Positions 7,972 to 17,533 of a stretch of DNA of 41,729 nucleotides are shown here, one piece after another (position 1 is the first letter of the stretch; every line of letters starts with the position of its first letter). The notes below the pieces were generated by a model that ran no database searches, was not told where the DNA came from, and saw nothing but the letters and a program-made list of their open reading frames with translations. The position numbers were made by a program, and so were the translations under genes. Source of the DNA: Methylomonas sp. (GTDB lineage Bacteria > Pseudomonadota > Gammaproteobacteria > Methylococcales > Methylomonadaceae); assembly GCA_026988155.1 (NCBI GenBank), contig JALSLW010000076.1:1-41729 (forward strand), in the 5' to 3' direction.

Positions 7972-10200
7972 TCAATTCTCTAGTCCGTCAACACGTTGAA
8001 AGCCACGGGGTAATGGAATCCCCCTTTTAGCCCTGCCTGCTAAATATGCTTCGATATCCCCACCCTTTATAGTCAGGTGCCTTTTTCCTGACAATATTTT
8101 AATCGTACCGTCTTTAGAAAATACGGCTATGGAAACAACTGCATCGCTTCCAGAGCTAAAATCGGCAGGCTTAATCTGTATCAACTTATTCCCTTTACCT
8201 TTAGATAACGCAGGCAATTCCAGTACAGGGAAGATCAATAGCCGTCCCTGCAAGGTCACAGTCGCAATTAAATCAGAATCCCTGTCTACAGGTGTCGGTG
8301 CCAGCGCTTTTGCTCCTGCTGGCAGAGAAATGACAGCTTTGCCAGCTTTGTTTTTACTTAACAGGTCTTTTAATTGCACTCTAAAACCATAACCTGCACT
8401 ACTAGACATAATATACCAGTCATTAGCATGGCCAGAAAATAGCTGAGTAAACAGCGAACCGGCTGGTGGCTTTAGCCGTCCCGTCAATGGCTCGCCCTGA
8501 CTGCGTGCAGAAGGCAAGTCATGAGTCGCAAGAGTATATACCCGTCCTACAGAATCTAATACATAAACAGGCTGGGTTGACCGCCCTTTAGCAGAATCCA
8601 GGTATTTATCGCCTGAGCGGTAGTTCAAACTTTGTACATCAATATCATGCCCTTTTGCAGCCCGAACCCAGCCTTTTTGGGACAATATGATAGTTAAGGG
8701 TTCGTTTGCAATTAATGCTGTGGCATCTAGGATCTGTGATGCTTTTCTTGAAACAATGGGTGAACGCCTATCATCTCCATATTTTTCGGCATCTTTTTCT
8801 AACTCAGTTTTAATCAGCCGGTTAAGTAAACGCTTGGAGCCTAACGTTTTTTCCAATGCCTGACGCTCTTTTTCCAACTCATCCTGCTCGCCGCGAATTT
8901 TCATTTCCTCGAGCTTTGCAAGATGCCTTAACTTTAATTCTAAAACGGCTTCTGCCTGAATATCGCTGATTCCAAACCGTTCCATCAGTACAGGCTTAGG
9001 CTTATCATATTCACGGATAATTGCAATTACTTCATCTATATTTAGATAGGCGATTAATAGTCCATCCAAAATATGAATTCTGGCCAATACTTTATCTAGC
9101 CTGTATTGCAATCTCCTGCGTACGGTTTCTGTTCTAAACTGCAGCCATTCAATAAGGATATCACGCAGATTTTTAACTACCGGCTTGCCATTTAAGCCAA
9201 TCATATTCATATTAACGCGATAATTTTTTTCCAGGTCAGTAGTCGCAAATAAATGTGACATAACTGATTCTGTATCAATGCGTTTTGATTTTGGGATAAC
9301 AACTAACCGAGTTGGGTTTTCATGATCTGATTCATCTCTCAAATCATCAATCATGGGCAATTTTTTAGCTATCATCTGGGCAGCAATTTGCTCTAGCAGC
9401 TTTGCACCAGATACTTGGTGAGGCAAGGCTGTAATGACTATGTGATGATCTTCCATCTCATATTTTGCCCGCATTTTTATGGAGCCATTGCCTGTGGTGT
9501 ATATTTTATTTATATCTTCTGCGGAGCTTATTATTTCTGCCTGAGTTGGATAGTCCGGGCCTTTTACATAAGTAAGCAGTATTTCCAATGATGTTTCGGC
9601 ATCATCTAAGAGCTGAATACAGGCACTAACGACTTCTCGCAAATTATGCGGAGGAATATCCGTTGCCATTCCCACAGCGATACCCATCGTTCCATTCAGC
9701 AAGACGTTGGGGAGTCTTGCAGGCAAGAGAACCGGCTCTTTCATGGTGCCGTCAAAATTATCGCTCCAATCGACCGTCCCCTGCCCCAGTTCGCTTAATA
9801 ATGTCTGTGCATAAGCCGTCAGCCGAGATTCAGTGTAGCGCATGGCTGCAAAGGACTTTGGATCGTCAGGCGAACCCCAGTTGCCTTGTCCGTCAATAAG
9901 CGGATAGCGATATGAAAAGTCCTGAGCCATCAGCACCATGGCTTCGTAGCATGCAGAATCCCCATGCGGATGATACTTACCCAGCACGTCCCCAACAGTT
10001 CTTGCAGACTTTTTATATTTAGCAAGAGCATTTAAACCGAGTTCTGACATGGCATAGACAATGCGTCTCTGTACTGGTTTAAGTCCATCACCTATATGTG
10101 GCAGCGCTCTGTCTAAAATAACGTACATGGAATAATCCAGATACGCTTTTTCAGTAAAGTCCTTTAAGGGTAATTGTTCGAAGTTGTCCTGTATGCCCAT
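7972..10200 (-). CDS. parC: DNA topoisomerase IV subunit A
   Basis: ParC is the breakage-reunion subunit of topoisomerase IV, which with ParE decatenates sister chromosomes. The 742 residues align along the full length of E. coli ParC (752). The catalytic tyrosine is Y122 in [10 protein letters not shown]. The quinolone-determining segment is [13 protein letters not shown] with S82 and E86, the residues of a susceptible enzyme. The C-terminal pinwheel is shorter and divergent but present (GQGEPLTG, KGKGNKL). parE is not adjacent. parC lies 51 bp downstream of mlaA on the same strand and ends at a strong terminator. Placement close to dif suits a decatenase but may be coincidence. Confidence 0.96.
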   Translation of the reverse strand: MGIQDNFEQLPLKDFTEKAYLDYSMYVILDRALPHIGDGLKPVQRRIVYAMSELGLNALAKYKKSARTVGDVLGKYHPHGDSACYEAMVLMAQDFSYRYPLIDGQGNWGSPDDPKSFAAMRYTESRLTAYAQTLLSELGQGTVDWSDNFDGTMKEPVLLPARLPNVLLNGTMGIAVGMATDIPPHNLREVVSACIQLLDDAETSLEILLTYVKGPDYPTQAEIISSAEDINKIYTTGNGSIKMRAKYEMEDHHIVITALPHQVSGAKLLEQIAAQMIAKKLPMIDDLRDESDHENPTRLVVIPKSKRIDTESVMSHLFATTDLEKNYRVNMNMIGLNGKPVVKNLRDILIEWLQFRTETVRRRLQYRLDKVLARIHILDGLLIAYLNIDEVIAIIREYDKPKPVLMERFGISDIQAEAVLELKLRHLAKLEEMKIRGEQDELEKERQALEKTLGSKRLLNRLIKTELEKDAEKYGDDRRSPIVSRKASQILDATALIANEPLTIILSQKGWVRAAKGHDIDVQSLNYRSGDKYLDSAKGRSTQPVYVLDSVGRVYTLATHDLPSARSQGEPLTGRLKPPAGSLFTQLFSGHANDWYIMSSSAGYGFRVQLKDLLSKNKAGKAVISLPAGAKALAPTPVDRDSDLIATVTLQGRLLIFPVLELPALSKGKGNKLIQIKPADFSSGSDAVVSIAVFSKDGTIKILSGKRHLTIKGGDIEAYLAGRAKRGIPLPRGFQRVDGLEN

Positions 10201-10251
10201 TAATTTCCAATAACCGTTATTTGTCTGTAATTTTCTTGCTATAAAAAGGTT

Positions 10252-10974
10252 TTACTCATCTTCAAAAAGTAAGTCATCCTCTTCTGATTCAGCACCATCT
10301 GATACCAATGATTGTCTTTTTTCAATATAAGAATTTCTATAAAATTCATATTTTCCAAAAATAGAGGCTTCTTCTGCAGTTTTGTCAGTATCCAGGAGGT
10401 CAGCCCTTATATCAGTCAATTCAACAGAGTTGGTTGGGATGGAAATATAGGGTGCAAGATAGGATATCGGGTTCATTGCGGCATCACCTACTAGCCCAAA
10501 TGCTCCTCTGGGTGAACTTGGGCCTAAAAGAGGAAGTACCAAATAGGGGCCAGTTGGCACTCCCCAGCGGCCTAATGTCTGTCCAAAATCTTCATTATGC
10601 TTCGGCAGGTTTACTGTTGAAGCAACGTCAATCAACCCGCCTAGGCCGGCGGTCGTATTGACTAGAAATCGAGAAAAGTCTAGTCCAGACTGTGAAAATT
10701 TGCCTTGCAGTGCATCATTAACAAAAACCCCAATATCATCAATGTTACTAAAAGCATTTGTAAAAGCAATATCTAAAAATTCAGGTGTTATCCACCGATA
10801 GCCTTTGGCTATGGGTTTCATTGCGTAATCATCCAAGCTTTCGTTAAAGGAGTGAACTTTTCTATTCCAGCCTTCCCAAGGGTCCCTTTCATCAATCACC
10901 TCAGTCGTAGCACAGCCACTTAGTGAAACTAATAAAACAGTCCCGATTAAAATATTATTTTTTTTATTTTGCAT
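10252..10974 (-). CDS. mlaA: outer membrane lipoprotein MlaA (VacJ)
   Basis: MlaA is the outer membrane component of the Mla retrograde phospholipid transport system that maintains lipid asymmetry. The 240 residues start with a lipoprotein signal and the lipobox LSGC, with acylated C21. The conserved core follows: DPWEGWNRKVHSFNE, then the FINDALQGK-like and LPLLGPSSPRGAFG segments. The C-terminus is acidic. AGAGG sits a few bases before the ATG. The rest of the mla operon (mlaBCDEF) is not in the window, which is usual because mlaA is often separate. The Gly-Pro-rich hydrophobic ridge region expected in this family is present. Confidence 0.95.
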   Translation of the reverse strand: MQNKKNNILIGTVLLVSLSGCATTEVIDERDPWEGWNRKVHSFNESLDDYAMKPIAKGYRWITPEFLDIAFTNAFSNIDDIGVFVNDALQGKFSQSGLDFSRFLVNTTAGLGGLIDVASTVNLPKHNEDFGQTLGRWGVPTGPYLVLPLLGPSSPRGAFGLVGDAAMNPISYLAPYISIPTNSVELTDIRADLLDTDKTAEEASIFGKYEFYRNSYIEKRQSLVSDGAESEEDDLLFEDE

Positions 10975-11305
10975 TTTTTCCTCTAAAACTAGACTTTAAA
11001 CAGTTAGATAAAATTGGTTAAGGTGATCCATTTTATTGAAAAACATCTCATAGAAGTAAAATTAAACAGCTTTCAGTTTTAATATGCCCTTTTTCTCCAA
11101 AGAAGCCTTAATAAAAAAAGTTGTATAGCCTTTTATTTGTCCTGCGCCAATTTTATTCACACAGCGATAAGGTCAAAATTCTATGTTAAATTTCGAGAAC
11201 TTATTAAATCCTCACTCCTAAAACCGATTCTAATGGTAGGATGATATTAAATTTACAGTTATAAACATAGTACAAACTTTATTTTTTTAATAATATTACA
11301 TTTAA
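10975..11305. other. divergent intergenic region mlaA / rnt
   Basis: This 331-bp AT-rich stretch separates divergent genes and must hold both promoters. I see no tRNA, convincing open frame or long inverted repeat, and no clear consensus promoter by eye. Confidence 0.5.
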
Positions 11306-11932
11306 ATGGATATAAACCACAATCCTTTAGGCAACCGATTTAGAGGCTATCTTCCCGTTATTGTCGACATTGAAACTGCAGGGTTTAATGCAAAAAAAAA
11401 CCCATTATTGGAAATAGCCGCCGTTATTGTAGAGCCTGATAGCCGGGGTTTTTTGCAATTGACTGAAACGCATGCAAGTAATATCAATCCGTTCAGCGGA
11501 TCAGAGTTGGATGAAGCCGCATTAAAATTCACTGGCATTGATCCTTATCACCCGTTTCGCATGGCTGTAGATGAAAAAGAAGCATTAAGTAAAATCTTTA
11601 AACCTGTCAAAGAAGCCGTAAAGCGCAATGATTGTACAAGAGCCATTCTCGTGGGACATAACCCCGCTTTTGACATGAATTTTCTAAATGCCGCTATCGA
11701 TAGAACAAAAACAAAACGCAGCCCTTTTCACCCGTTCAGCAGCTTTGATACTGCGACGTTAGGAGGGCTGGCTTACGGCCAAACAGTTTTGGCAAAAATA
11801 GCCAAAGCGGCTGAACTGGAGTGGGATAGTGAAAAGGCGCATTCCGCACTTTATGATGCAGAACAGACGGCAAAACTCTTTTGCATGATAGTGAATCGCT
11901 GGAAAGAAATGGAAGAGCAGACTCAAGACTAA
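11306..11932 (+). CDS. rnt: ribonuclease T
   Basis: RNase T is a DEDDh 3'-5' exonuclease that trims tRNA and other stable RNA 3' ends. The 208 residues match E. coli Rnt closely (RFRGxxPVxxDxETAGFNAK, GIDP, FHPFxxFDTA). Catalytic residues are visible: D21 and E23 (VDIETAGF), D123 (GHNPAFDMNF), H179 and D184 (AHSALYDAEQ). It converges with a monothiol glutaredoxin gene. In E. coli rnt is likewise close to grxD, so the neighbourhood is conserved in gammaproteobacteria. Confidence 0.96.
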   Translation: MDINHNPLGNRFRGYLPVIVDIETAGFNAKKNPLLEIAAVIVEPDSRGFLQLTETHASNINPFSGSELDEAALKFTGIDPYHPFRMAVDEKEALSKIFKPVKEAVKRNDCTRAILVGHNPAFDMNFLNAAIDRTKTKRSPFHPFSSFDTATLGGLAYGQTVLAKIAKAAELEWDSEKAHSALYDAEQTAKLFCMIVNRWKEMEEQTQD

Positions 11933-11968
11933 AAAGCAAAAGCCTGTGGTCTTTCGTCTGTTCTTAAA

Positions 11969-12280
11969 TCAAGCGGCTTTTTTCAGTATCTCTTGCAATT
12001 CGCCTTTACTATGAAGATCCATAATAATGTCACAGCCACCCACTAGCTCACCATTAACATAAAGCTGTGGGTAAGTTGGCCAGTTTGAATATTCTTTAAG
12101 TGCTTCTCTCACTTCTAGGTCTTCAAAAATATTGATGTACATAAACTGTACACCGCAATCTTTTATCGCTTGAACCGTCTGTGCAGAAAAACCGCACTGA
12201 GGGAAGTCTGGAGAACCTTTCATATATAAAACAATGGGGTGACTCCCAAGCTGATCTTTAATTCTTTCTATTACATCCAT
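11969..12280 (-). CDS. grxD: monothiol glutaredoxin (Grx4 type), copy 1
   Basis: A 103-residue CGFS monothiol glutaredoxin. Such proteins bind a [2Fe-2S] cluster with glutathione and deliver clusters to targets. The active Cys is C29 in FPQCGFSAQ, followed by NWPTYPQLYVNGELVGGCDI. It is the downstream member of a tandem pair. The second copy (12396-12722) is highly similar in protein and also in about 90 bp upstream, so the duplication included the promoter. Of the two, this copy looks more like a standard GrxD in length and C-terminus (ILKKAA). Confidence 0.95.
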   Translation of the reverse strand: MDVIERIKDQLGSHPIVLYMKGSPDFPQCGFSAQTVQAIKDCGVQFMYINIFEDLEVREALKEYSNWPTYPQLYVNGELVGGCDIIMDLHSKGELQEILKKAA

Positions 12281-12300
12281 TATATTTACTCAATACATTA

Positions 12301-12325
12301 ATAACCCAGTAATTTTATCAAGTTT
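12301..12325 (-). promoter_or_regulatory. IscR-like operator/promoter element upstream of grxD copy 1
   Basis: Read on the minus strand, the element contains ACTTGATAAAATTACTGGG. It matches about 19 of 25 positions of the E. coli IscR type 1 motif as I remember it. The same element is kept upstream of the second copy at 12744-12768. The TTGATA within it could also act as a -35 box. Binding by IscR is an inference. Confidence 0.4.
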
Positions 12326-12395
12326 TATGCCTAAAAAAATTTTATTTTAAAAATACGGTTGCACTTAGTCTACCAGCAACATGCTGTTATATTAA

Positions 12396-12722
12396 TCAAA
12401 TAAGCACCATCTTGACGGCCGCTTGCAACATCCCTTCCAATTTTCCTTTGCTGTGAAGATCCATGATAATATCACAGCCTCCAACCAGCTCTCCCTTCAA
12501 ATAAAGCTGGGGATAAGTTGGCCAGTTTGAATAGTCTTTGAGTGCCTCTCGAACTTCAGGTTCTTCTAATATATCGACATACATAAATTGTACGCAGGAA
12601 TCTTTCAATACCTGAACAGTTTGCGCTGAAAAACCGCACTGTGGAAAGTCTGGAGAACCTTTCATATATAAAACAATGGGATGACTTGCAAGTTGCTCTT
12701 CAATTATTTCGATTACATCCAT
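12396..12722 (-). CDS. monothiol glutaredoxin (Grx4 type), copy 2
   Basis: A 108-residue paralogue of the neighbouring glutaredoxin, retaining CGFS (C29) and the glutathione-binding NWPTYPQLYLKGELVGGCDI segment. Changes cluster in the middle (VLKDSCVQFMYVDILEEP in place of AIKDCGVQFMYINIFEDL) and at the C-terminus, which is longer and hydrophobic (MLQAAVKMVLI). It is probably a functional duplicate with a similar iron-sulfur role. Its own promoter region resembles that of copy 1. It is divergent from argD. Confidence 0.93.
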   Translation of the reverse strand: MDVIEIIEEQLASHPIVLYMKGSPDFPQCGFSAQTVQVLKDSCVQFMYVDILEEPEVREALKDYSNWPTYPQLYLKGELVGGCDIIMDLHSKGKLEGMLQAAVKMVLI

Positions 12723-12743
12723 TATATTTCACTCGGCATATTA

Positions 12744-12768
12744 ATAACCTAGTAATCTTATCAAGTTT
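12744..12768 (-). promoter_or_regulatory. IscR-like operator/promoter element upstream of grxD copy 2
   Basis: On the minus strand this contains ACTTGATAAGATTACTAGG and differs from the element at 12301-12325 at only two positions. It lies 22-46 bases before the ATG, as in copy 1. Conservation while surrounding bases drift suggests a protein-binding site. Confidence 0.4.
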
Positions 12769-12805
12769 TATCTTTAAAAAAAATCTTATTTTAATGCAAT
12801 CACAC

Positions 12806-12833
12806 TTGCCAGTTTTTGTGTTCCCGATATAAT
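12806..12833 (+). promoter_or_regulatory. sigma70-type promoter of argD
   Basis: TTGCCA (12806-12811), a 16-bp spacer and a perfect TATAAT (12828-12833) lie upstream of argD, giving a leader of about 55 bases. No clear ArgR box was recognised by eye. Confidence 0.65.
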
Positions 12834-12893
12834 GGAAAGTTTTTCGCAGAAAAATATTTAGCTTCGGCATAAACAACCATCAAAAAAACAGTA

Positions 12894-14075
12894 ATGTCTA
12901 GTCATATCATGCCAACCTATGGACGCCTGCCGATTTCCTTTGAACGGGGAGAAGGTGTATGGCTATGGGATCAATCAAATATACGTTATCTCGATGCTTT
13001 GTCAGGCATTGCCGTCTGCAACCTGGGGCACGCTCACCCGGCAGTTCATCAAGCCATTTGTGAGCAAAGCAAAAAACTGCTGCATACTTCTAATTTATAT
13101 GGCATAGCCTCCCAGGAAGCTTTGGCGGATAAGTTGATTGAAAAAAGCGCAATGGAAAATGTTTTTTTCTGTAATTCAGGTGCAGAAGCTAATGAAGCGG
13201 CCATAAAAATTTCCCGCCTTTACGGCCACCAGAAAGGCATTGACAATCCTTGCATTCTAGTAATGGAAAAAAGCTTTCACGGCCGAACCCTGGCAACATT
13301 AAGTGCGACAGGAAATCCAAAAGTTCAGGAAGGATTTTCGCCGCTGGTCGATGGTTTTATTCACATCCCTTACAATGATATTGATGCTGTTGACTCTGCC
13401 ATTAAGAAATACAGCAATATAGTGGCTATTTTAGTCGAACCTATACAGGGCGAAGGCGGTGTACATATTCCTGCCCCCAATTATCTTAACCGGATTCGTA
13501 ATTTATGCGATCAGCACGATTTATTGATGATGCTTGATGAGATACAGACAGGTATAGGCCGAACGGGAAAATTTCTTGCCTATCAGCATAATTCAATTAT
13601 CCCTGATGTCTGTACTTTAGCAAAGGCATTGGGCAATGGCGTTCCAATTGGAGCCTGCCTTGCCCGTGGCAAAGCAGCCAAACTGCTTACTGCTGGAAAA
13701 CATGGCTCAACCTTTGGGGGCAACCCGTTAGCCTGCAGCGCAGCGCTTGCAGTTTTAAATACACTTGATGAATACAATATTATTGAGCACGTAGAAGCTA
13801 AAGGTTCTGAGATATGTGCAGGCTTTATCGGCAGACTAAAAGACAACACTGCTGTTTCTAATATAAGAAATAAAGGCTTAATGATTGGTATTGACCTTGC
13901 TTTCCCCTGTGTAGAAATAGTTAAAATGGCGCAGGAAAATGGTTTGCTGATTAATGTCACTGCCAACAGCACCATACGATTATTGCCACCTTTAATTATT
14001 GATTCAGAACAAATTGAATTGCTGACAGAAAAATTGTCAGTCATTATTGATGAATTTACAACACGCTATAAATAA
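12894..14075 (+). CDS. argD: acetylornithine aminotransferase
   Basis: A PLP-dependent class III aminotransferase that converts N-acetylglutamate semialdehyde to N-acetylornithine in arginine synthesis. In many bacteria it also serves as succinyldiaminopimelate transaminase in lysine synthesis. The 393 residues have [13 protein letters not shown] (cofactor phosphate binding), [12 protein letters not shown] with D215, and the Schiff-base lysine K244 in [14 protein letters not shown]. The stop codon overlaps the argF start by one base (TAATG), so the two are co-transcribed and probably translationally coupled. Confidence 0.95.
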   Translation: MSSHIMPTYGRLPISFERGEGVWLWDQSNIRYLDALSGIAVCNLGHAHPAVHQAICEQSKKLLHTSNLYGIASQEALADKLIEKSAMENVFFCNSGAEANEAAIKISRLYGHQKGIDNPCILVMEKSFHGRTLATLSATGNPKVQEGFSPLVDGFIHIPYNDIDAVDSAIKKYSNIVAILVEPIQGEGGVHIPAPNYLNRIRNLCDQHDLLMMLDEIQTGIGRTGKFLAYQHNSIIPDVCTLAKALGNGVPIGACLARGKAAKLLTAGKHGSTFGGNPLACSAALAVLNTLDEYNIIEHVEAKGSEICAGFIGRLKDNTAVSNIRNKGLMIGIDLAFPCVEIVKMAQENGLLINVTANSTIRLLPPLIIDSEQIELLTEKLSVIIDEFTTRYK

Positions 14076-14974
14076 TGATGCAACCTAGACATTTTATTAG
14101 TCTGCTAGACCTATCAAGTACGGAATTTCGCACTTTAATTGGCAGGGCTAGCGAATTAAAACACAATAGAAACCCTGACTTTCAACCGCTGAAAGGACAA
14201 GTATTGGCAATGATTTTTGAAAAGTCATCAACCCGTACCCGAATTTCTTTTGAAACAGGCATGACCCATTTTGGCGGCAGCGCATTGTTTTTATCATCAA
14301 GAGATACCCAGTTAGGACGAGGCGAACCATTGGAGGACAGCGCAAGGGTCATCTCCAGCATGGTTGATGGCATTATGCTGCGAACCTTTGCCCATGAATC
14401 AGTAACCACTTTTGCAAAATATTCCAGTGTTCCTGTCATTAATGGGTTGACTGAATTATTGCACCCCTGTCAGCTGCTTGCCGATATGCAGGCCTACTTT
14501 GAGCATAGAGGTGATATTGAAGGGAAAACAGTGACCTGGATAGGTGATGGAAACAATATGTGCCATTCATATATTAATGCAGCCCGCGTACTTGATTTTA
14601 GGCTTAATATTGCCTGTCCTGTGGGTTATTTACCAAATCAGGCAATAGTCGATGCTGCCGGTGACCGGGTCAATTTTTTCAGCAGTGCTGAACAGGCCAG
14701 CATACACTCTGACTTAATTGTAACTGATGTTTGGGCCAGTATGGGACAGGAAGAAGAACAGAAAAAACGTGAGATTTCATTTAAAGAGTTCCAGGTCAAT
14801 GCGACTGTTATGAATGTAGCCAATAATGATGCTTTATTTATGCATTGTCTCCCTGCCCATAGAGGGGAAGAAGTGACAGCTGATGTGATTGATGGTTCGC
14901 AAAGTGTAGTTTTTGATGCTGCTGAAAACCGTTTGCATGCACAAAAAGCTTTATTGGAGTTATTACTCTCTTAA
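14075..14974 (+). CDS. argF: ornithine carbamoyltransferase
   Basis: This enzyme makes citrulline from ornithine and carbamoyl phosphate in arginine synthesis. The 299 residues carry the carbamoyl phosphate motif SSTRTR (51-56), [10 protein letters not shown] beginning at H130, and the ornithine-side [10 protein letters not shown]. There is no ribosome binding site of its own. The ATG at 14075 overlaps the argD stop, and a second ATG follows directly at 14078. The gene order argD-argF is typical of many gammaproteobacteria. Confidence 0.96.
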   Translation: MMQPRHFISLLDLSSTEFRTLIGRASELKHNRNPDFQPLKGQVLAMIFEKSSTRTRISFETGMTHFGGSALFLSSRDTQLGRGEPLEDSARVISSMVDGIMLRTFAHESVTTFAKYSSVPVINGLTELLHPCQLLADMQAYFEHRGDIEGKTVTWIGDGNNMCHSYINAARVLDFRLNIACPVGYLPNQAIVDAAGDRVNFFSSAEQASIHSDLIVTDVWASMGQEEEQKKREISFKEFQVNATVMNVANNDALFMHCLPAHRGEEVTADVIDGSQSVVFDAAENRLHAQKALLELLLS

Positions 14975-15027
14975 TCAATACTTTAAAATTTATGTTTTTA
15001 GCTTTAACCGTTTTGAAAGGCCCATCC

Positions 15028-15699
15028 GTGAAAAAAATATTAAGTCTCTTTATTGCTTTAATCTGCATAAGCAGCTCTGCTAATGCAAAATCAGTCTATG
15101 TAACTGACAACATGAAATTCACTCTGAGAAGCAGTGAAAATAATCGCAGCAAGATTCTCAAAATGCTGCCTAGCGGTACAAAACTTACCCTGATTAGCGA
15201 AAACCCAAAGACTTATTACAGCAAGGTTAGAACTAAAAGTGGGGTTGAAGGCTATATTTTAACCAGACATACATTGAATAAGCCTATCAATAGCTGGTAT
15301 TTAGCTGAAGCCAATAAAAAACTTGAGACTCTTGAGAAAGAGTATGAGCTTATGAAAAAAGAATTGGACCAGCTAAAAGGCAATAACAGTGAAACATTGA
15401 CTTCTAATCAGTCATTATCCGCAGAACGTGACAAATTAAGCAAAGAACTTAATGATTTACGCCAGACTGCTGCAAATGCTGTACAGTTAAAACATGACAG
15501 AGATGAATCCAGAAAAAAAATAATTTCATTAAGCAATGAATTAAAAGAAGTTAGCCATGAAAACCAAATGCTTAAAGACAGCGCCAACCAGGACTGGTTT
15601 TTATATGGTGGCATCCTGTCTTTATTTGGTGTAATCCTGGGATTCATTCTGCCAAAATTACGCTGGCATCGAAAAACTAATAATTGGGATACTTTTTAA
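15028..15699 (+). CDS. SH3-domain membrane protein, TIGR04211/YgiM-like
   Basis: A 223-residue protein with an N-terminal signal peptide (MKKILSLFIALICISSSANA), a bacterial SH3 domain (about 22-85, VYVTDNMKFTLRSSENNRS to VEGYILTRH), a long coiled coil (about 90-185) and one C-terminal membrane helix followed by basic residues (PKLRWHRK). It should be anchored in the inner membrane with the SH3 domain in the periplasm. The start is GTG 15028 because AAAGG (15016-15020) is 7 bases upstream and a clean signal peptide results. ATG 14992 has no ribosome binding site. The family resembles E. coli YgiM; its function is unknown. Confidence 0.85.
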   Translation: MKKILSLFIALICISSSANAKSVYVTDNMKFTLRSSENNRSKILKMLPSGTKLTLISENPKTYYSKVRTKSGVEGYILTRHTLNKPINSWYLAEANKKLETLEKEYELMKKELDQLKGNNSETLTSNQSLSAERDKLSKELNDLRQTAANAVQLKHDRDESRKKIISLSNELKEVSHENQMLKDSANQDWFLYGGILSLFGVILGFILPKLRWHRKTNNWDTF

Positions 15700-15763
15700 C
15701 AGCAGATGATAGACACAAAGTTAAAAAGCGGCCTCTTTTTATATATACATTTAGGAAAATTTT

Positions 15764-17455
15764 ATGGCAAATTCAGCTGATAAGCCCTCCCGTTCATTTT
15801 CATCTTTAGTTGTTGATGGTATGGAGCGTGCGCCTAGCCGTGCCATGCTGCATGCGGTAGGATTTAAAAATGAAGACTTTAAAAAACCGCAAATCGGTAT
15901 TGCATCTACCTGGAGCATGGTTACTCCCTGCAACATGCATATCAATAACCTGGCAGATAACGCTGCCAAAGGTGTTGATGATGCAAATGGAAAAGCGGTA
16001 ATCTTCAATACTATTACCATTTCTGACGGCATCTCCATGGGTACTGAAGGAATGAAATATTCTTTAGTCTCACGTGAAGTTATCGCTGATTCCATTGAAA
16101 CAGTTGTTGGCTGCCAAGGTTTTGATGGCGTTGTTGCCATAGGCGGCTGCGATAAAAATATGCCAGGATGCATGATTGCAATCTCGCGTTTAAACCGCCC
16201 AGCTATCTTTGTATATGGTGGCACCATTTTGCCGGGCTGTCATAAAAATCAAAAACTGGATGTGGTGTCAGTGTTTGAAGCTGTTGGTGCCAGAGCAAAT
16301 AATAAAATTGATGATGCAGAACTAGCAGCCATAGAAGAAAAAGCCATTCCCGGCGCAGGGTCTTGCGGCGGTATGTATACTGCCAACACTATGGCATCAG
16401 CTATTGAAGCTTTAGGCATGAGCCTGCCAAACAGTTCAGCTCAGGCAGCTATTTCTGAAGACAAACGGATAGATTGTGAACGTGCCGGAGCGGCAGTACT
16501 GGAACTATTGAATAATAATATTAAACCTAGTGATATTATGACCAAAAAGGCATTTGAGAATGCCATTACTATTATTATTGCTTTAGGAGGTTCCACCAAT
16601 GCTGTTCTGCATATAATAGCCATGGCAAATGCTGCAAATGTTGACATTTCGCTGGATGATTTTACCCGCATTGGTGCTCAAGTACCTATGCTGGCCGATT
16701 TAAAACCCAGTGGCCGCTATCAGATGGCCGAGCTTATTGAAATAGGCGGCATTCAGCCATTAATGAAAATATTGCTGGATAAAGGTTTATTGCATGGCGA
16801 CTGTTTAACGGTAACAGGAAAAACATTGGCAGAAAATTTAGCTGATGTTAAGTCATATCCCGAAGGCCAGGATATGATAAGGCCGATAGATAATCCTATC
16901 AAAAAAGACAGTCATTTAGCCATTTTATATGGAAACCTGGCAACACAGGGTTCAGTGGCCAAAATTACAGGCAAAGAAGGTTTGATTTTTACTGGTTCTG
17001 CCAAAGTGTTTGATGCTGAAGAAGAAGCTTTGCAAAGTATCCTTAACGGCGATATTGTTAAAGGTGATGTAATTGTTATCCGCTATGAAGGCCCCCAAGG
17101 TGGGCCCGGCATGAGAGAAATGCTATCGCCCACTTCAGCCGTTATGGGAAAGGGGCTGGGGCAGGATGTTGCCTTAATTACCGATGGACGCTTTTCTGGC
17201 GGAACTCACGGCTTTGTTGTTGGACATATTACTCCTGAAGCTCATGCCGGGGGGGCTTTAGCTATCGTTGAAAATGGTGATAAAATTACCATTGATGCCG
17301 AAACTAAACAGCTATCATTGCATTTAGATGATGAGGCTATCGCACTGCGCTTAGAAAAATGGCGACAGCCTGCGCCAAAATATACCCGCGGTGTTTTGGC
17401 AAAATATGCAAAACTTGTTAGCTCTGCATCTAAAGGTGCGGTGACTGATAATTAA
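15764..17455 (+). CDS. ilvD: dihydroxy-acid dehydratase
   Basis: IlvD dehydrates 2,3-dihydroxy-3-methylvalerate and 2,3-dihydroxyisovalerate in isoleucine and valine synthesis, using an iron-sulfur cluster. At 563 residues it belongs to the shorter IlvD branch (E. coli IlvD is 616). Cluster and metal motifs are present: [14 protein letters not shown] (C56), GCDKNMPGC and [14 protein letters not shown]. The carbamylatable-lysine region of the family and the C-terminal motif [16 protein letters not shown] are intact. AGGAAAA lies about 7 bases upstream of the ATG. A 22-bp perfect hairpin follows the gene. Confidence 0.96.
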   Translation: MANSADKPSRSFSSLVVDGMERAPSRAMLHAVGFKNEDFKKPQIGIASTWSMVTPCNMHINNLADNAAKGVDDANGKAVIFNTITISDGISMGTEGMKYSLVSREVIADSIETVVGCQGFDGVVAIGGCDKNMPGCMIAISRLNRPAIFVYGGTILPGCHKNQKLDVVSVFEAVGARANNKIDDAELAAIEEKAIPGAGSCGGMYTANTMASAIEALGMSLPNSSAQAAISEDKRIDCERAGAAVLELLNNNIKPSDIMTKKAFENAITIIIALGGSTNAVLHIIAMANAANVDISLDDFTRIGAQVPMLADLKPSGRYQMAELIEIGGIQPLMKILLDKGLLHGDCLTVTGKTLAENLADVKSYPEGQDMIRPIDNPIKKDSHLAILYGNLATQGSVAKITGKEGLIFTGSAKVFDAEEEALQSILNGDIVKGDVIVIRYEGPQGGPGMREMLSPTSAVMGKGLGQDVALITDGRFSGGTHGFVVGHITPEAHAGGALAIVENGDKITIDAETKQLSLHLDDEAIALRLEKWRQPAPKYTRGVLAKYAKLVSSASKGAVTDN

Positions 17456-17472
17456 TATAACAGGTAAAAAAT

Positions 17473-17530
17473 TGAAGTGAGGCTTCTGCCTTGCCTTGTC
17501 TAAATCCAGCAAGGCAGAAGCCTCACTTCA
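17473..17530. repeat. 22-bp perfect inverted repeat between ilvD and argA
   Basis: Arms 17473-17494 and 17509-17530 are perfectly complementary over 22 bases (TGAAGTGAGGCTTCTGCC begins the left arm), with a 14-base loop. The right arm ends 3 bases before the first possible argA ATG (17534). There is no T-tract, so it is not a classic intrinsic terminator. It could be a dispersed palindromic repeat, an RNA processing or stability element, or a block to translation from 17534. Confidence 0.85.
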
Positions 17531-17533
17531 CAA

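Noticed and set aside
15751-16227. 158-codon minus-strand frame within ilvD
   Set aside because: It is antisense to a well-conserved gene, with low-complexity translation and no ribosome binding site; a shadow frame. The same applies to minus-strand 13583-14044 (inside argD), and to + strand 23449-23859 (inside folP) and 6424-6777 (inside the kinase).
17146-17156. KOPS in the opposite orientation (GGGAAAGGGG)
   Set aside because: The spacing between the G triplets is one base too long for GGGNAGGG.
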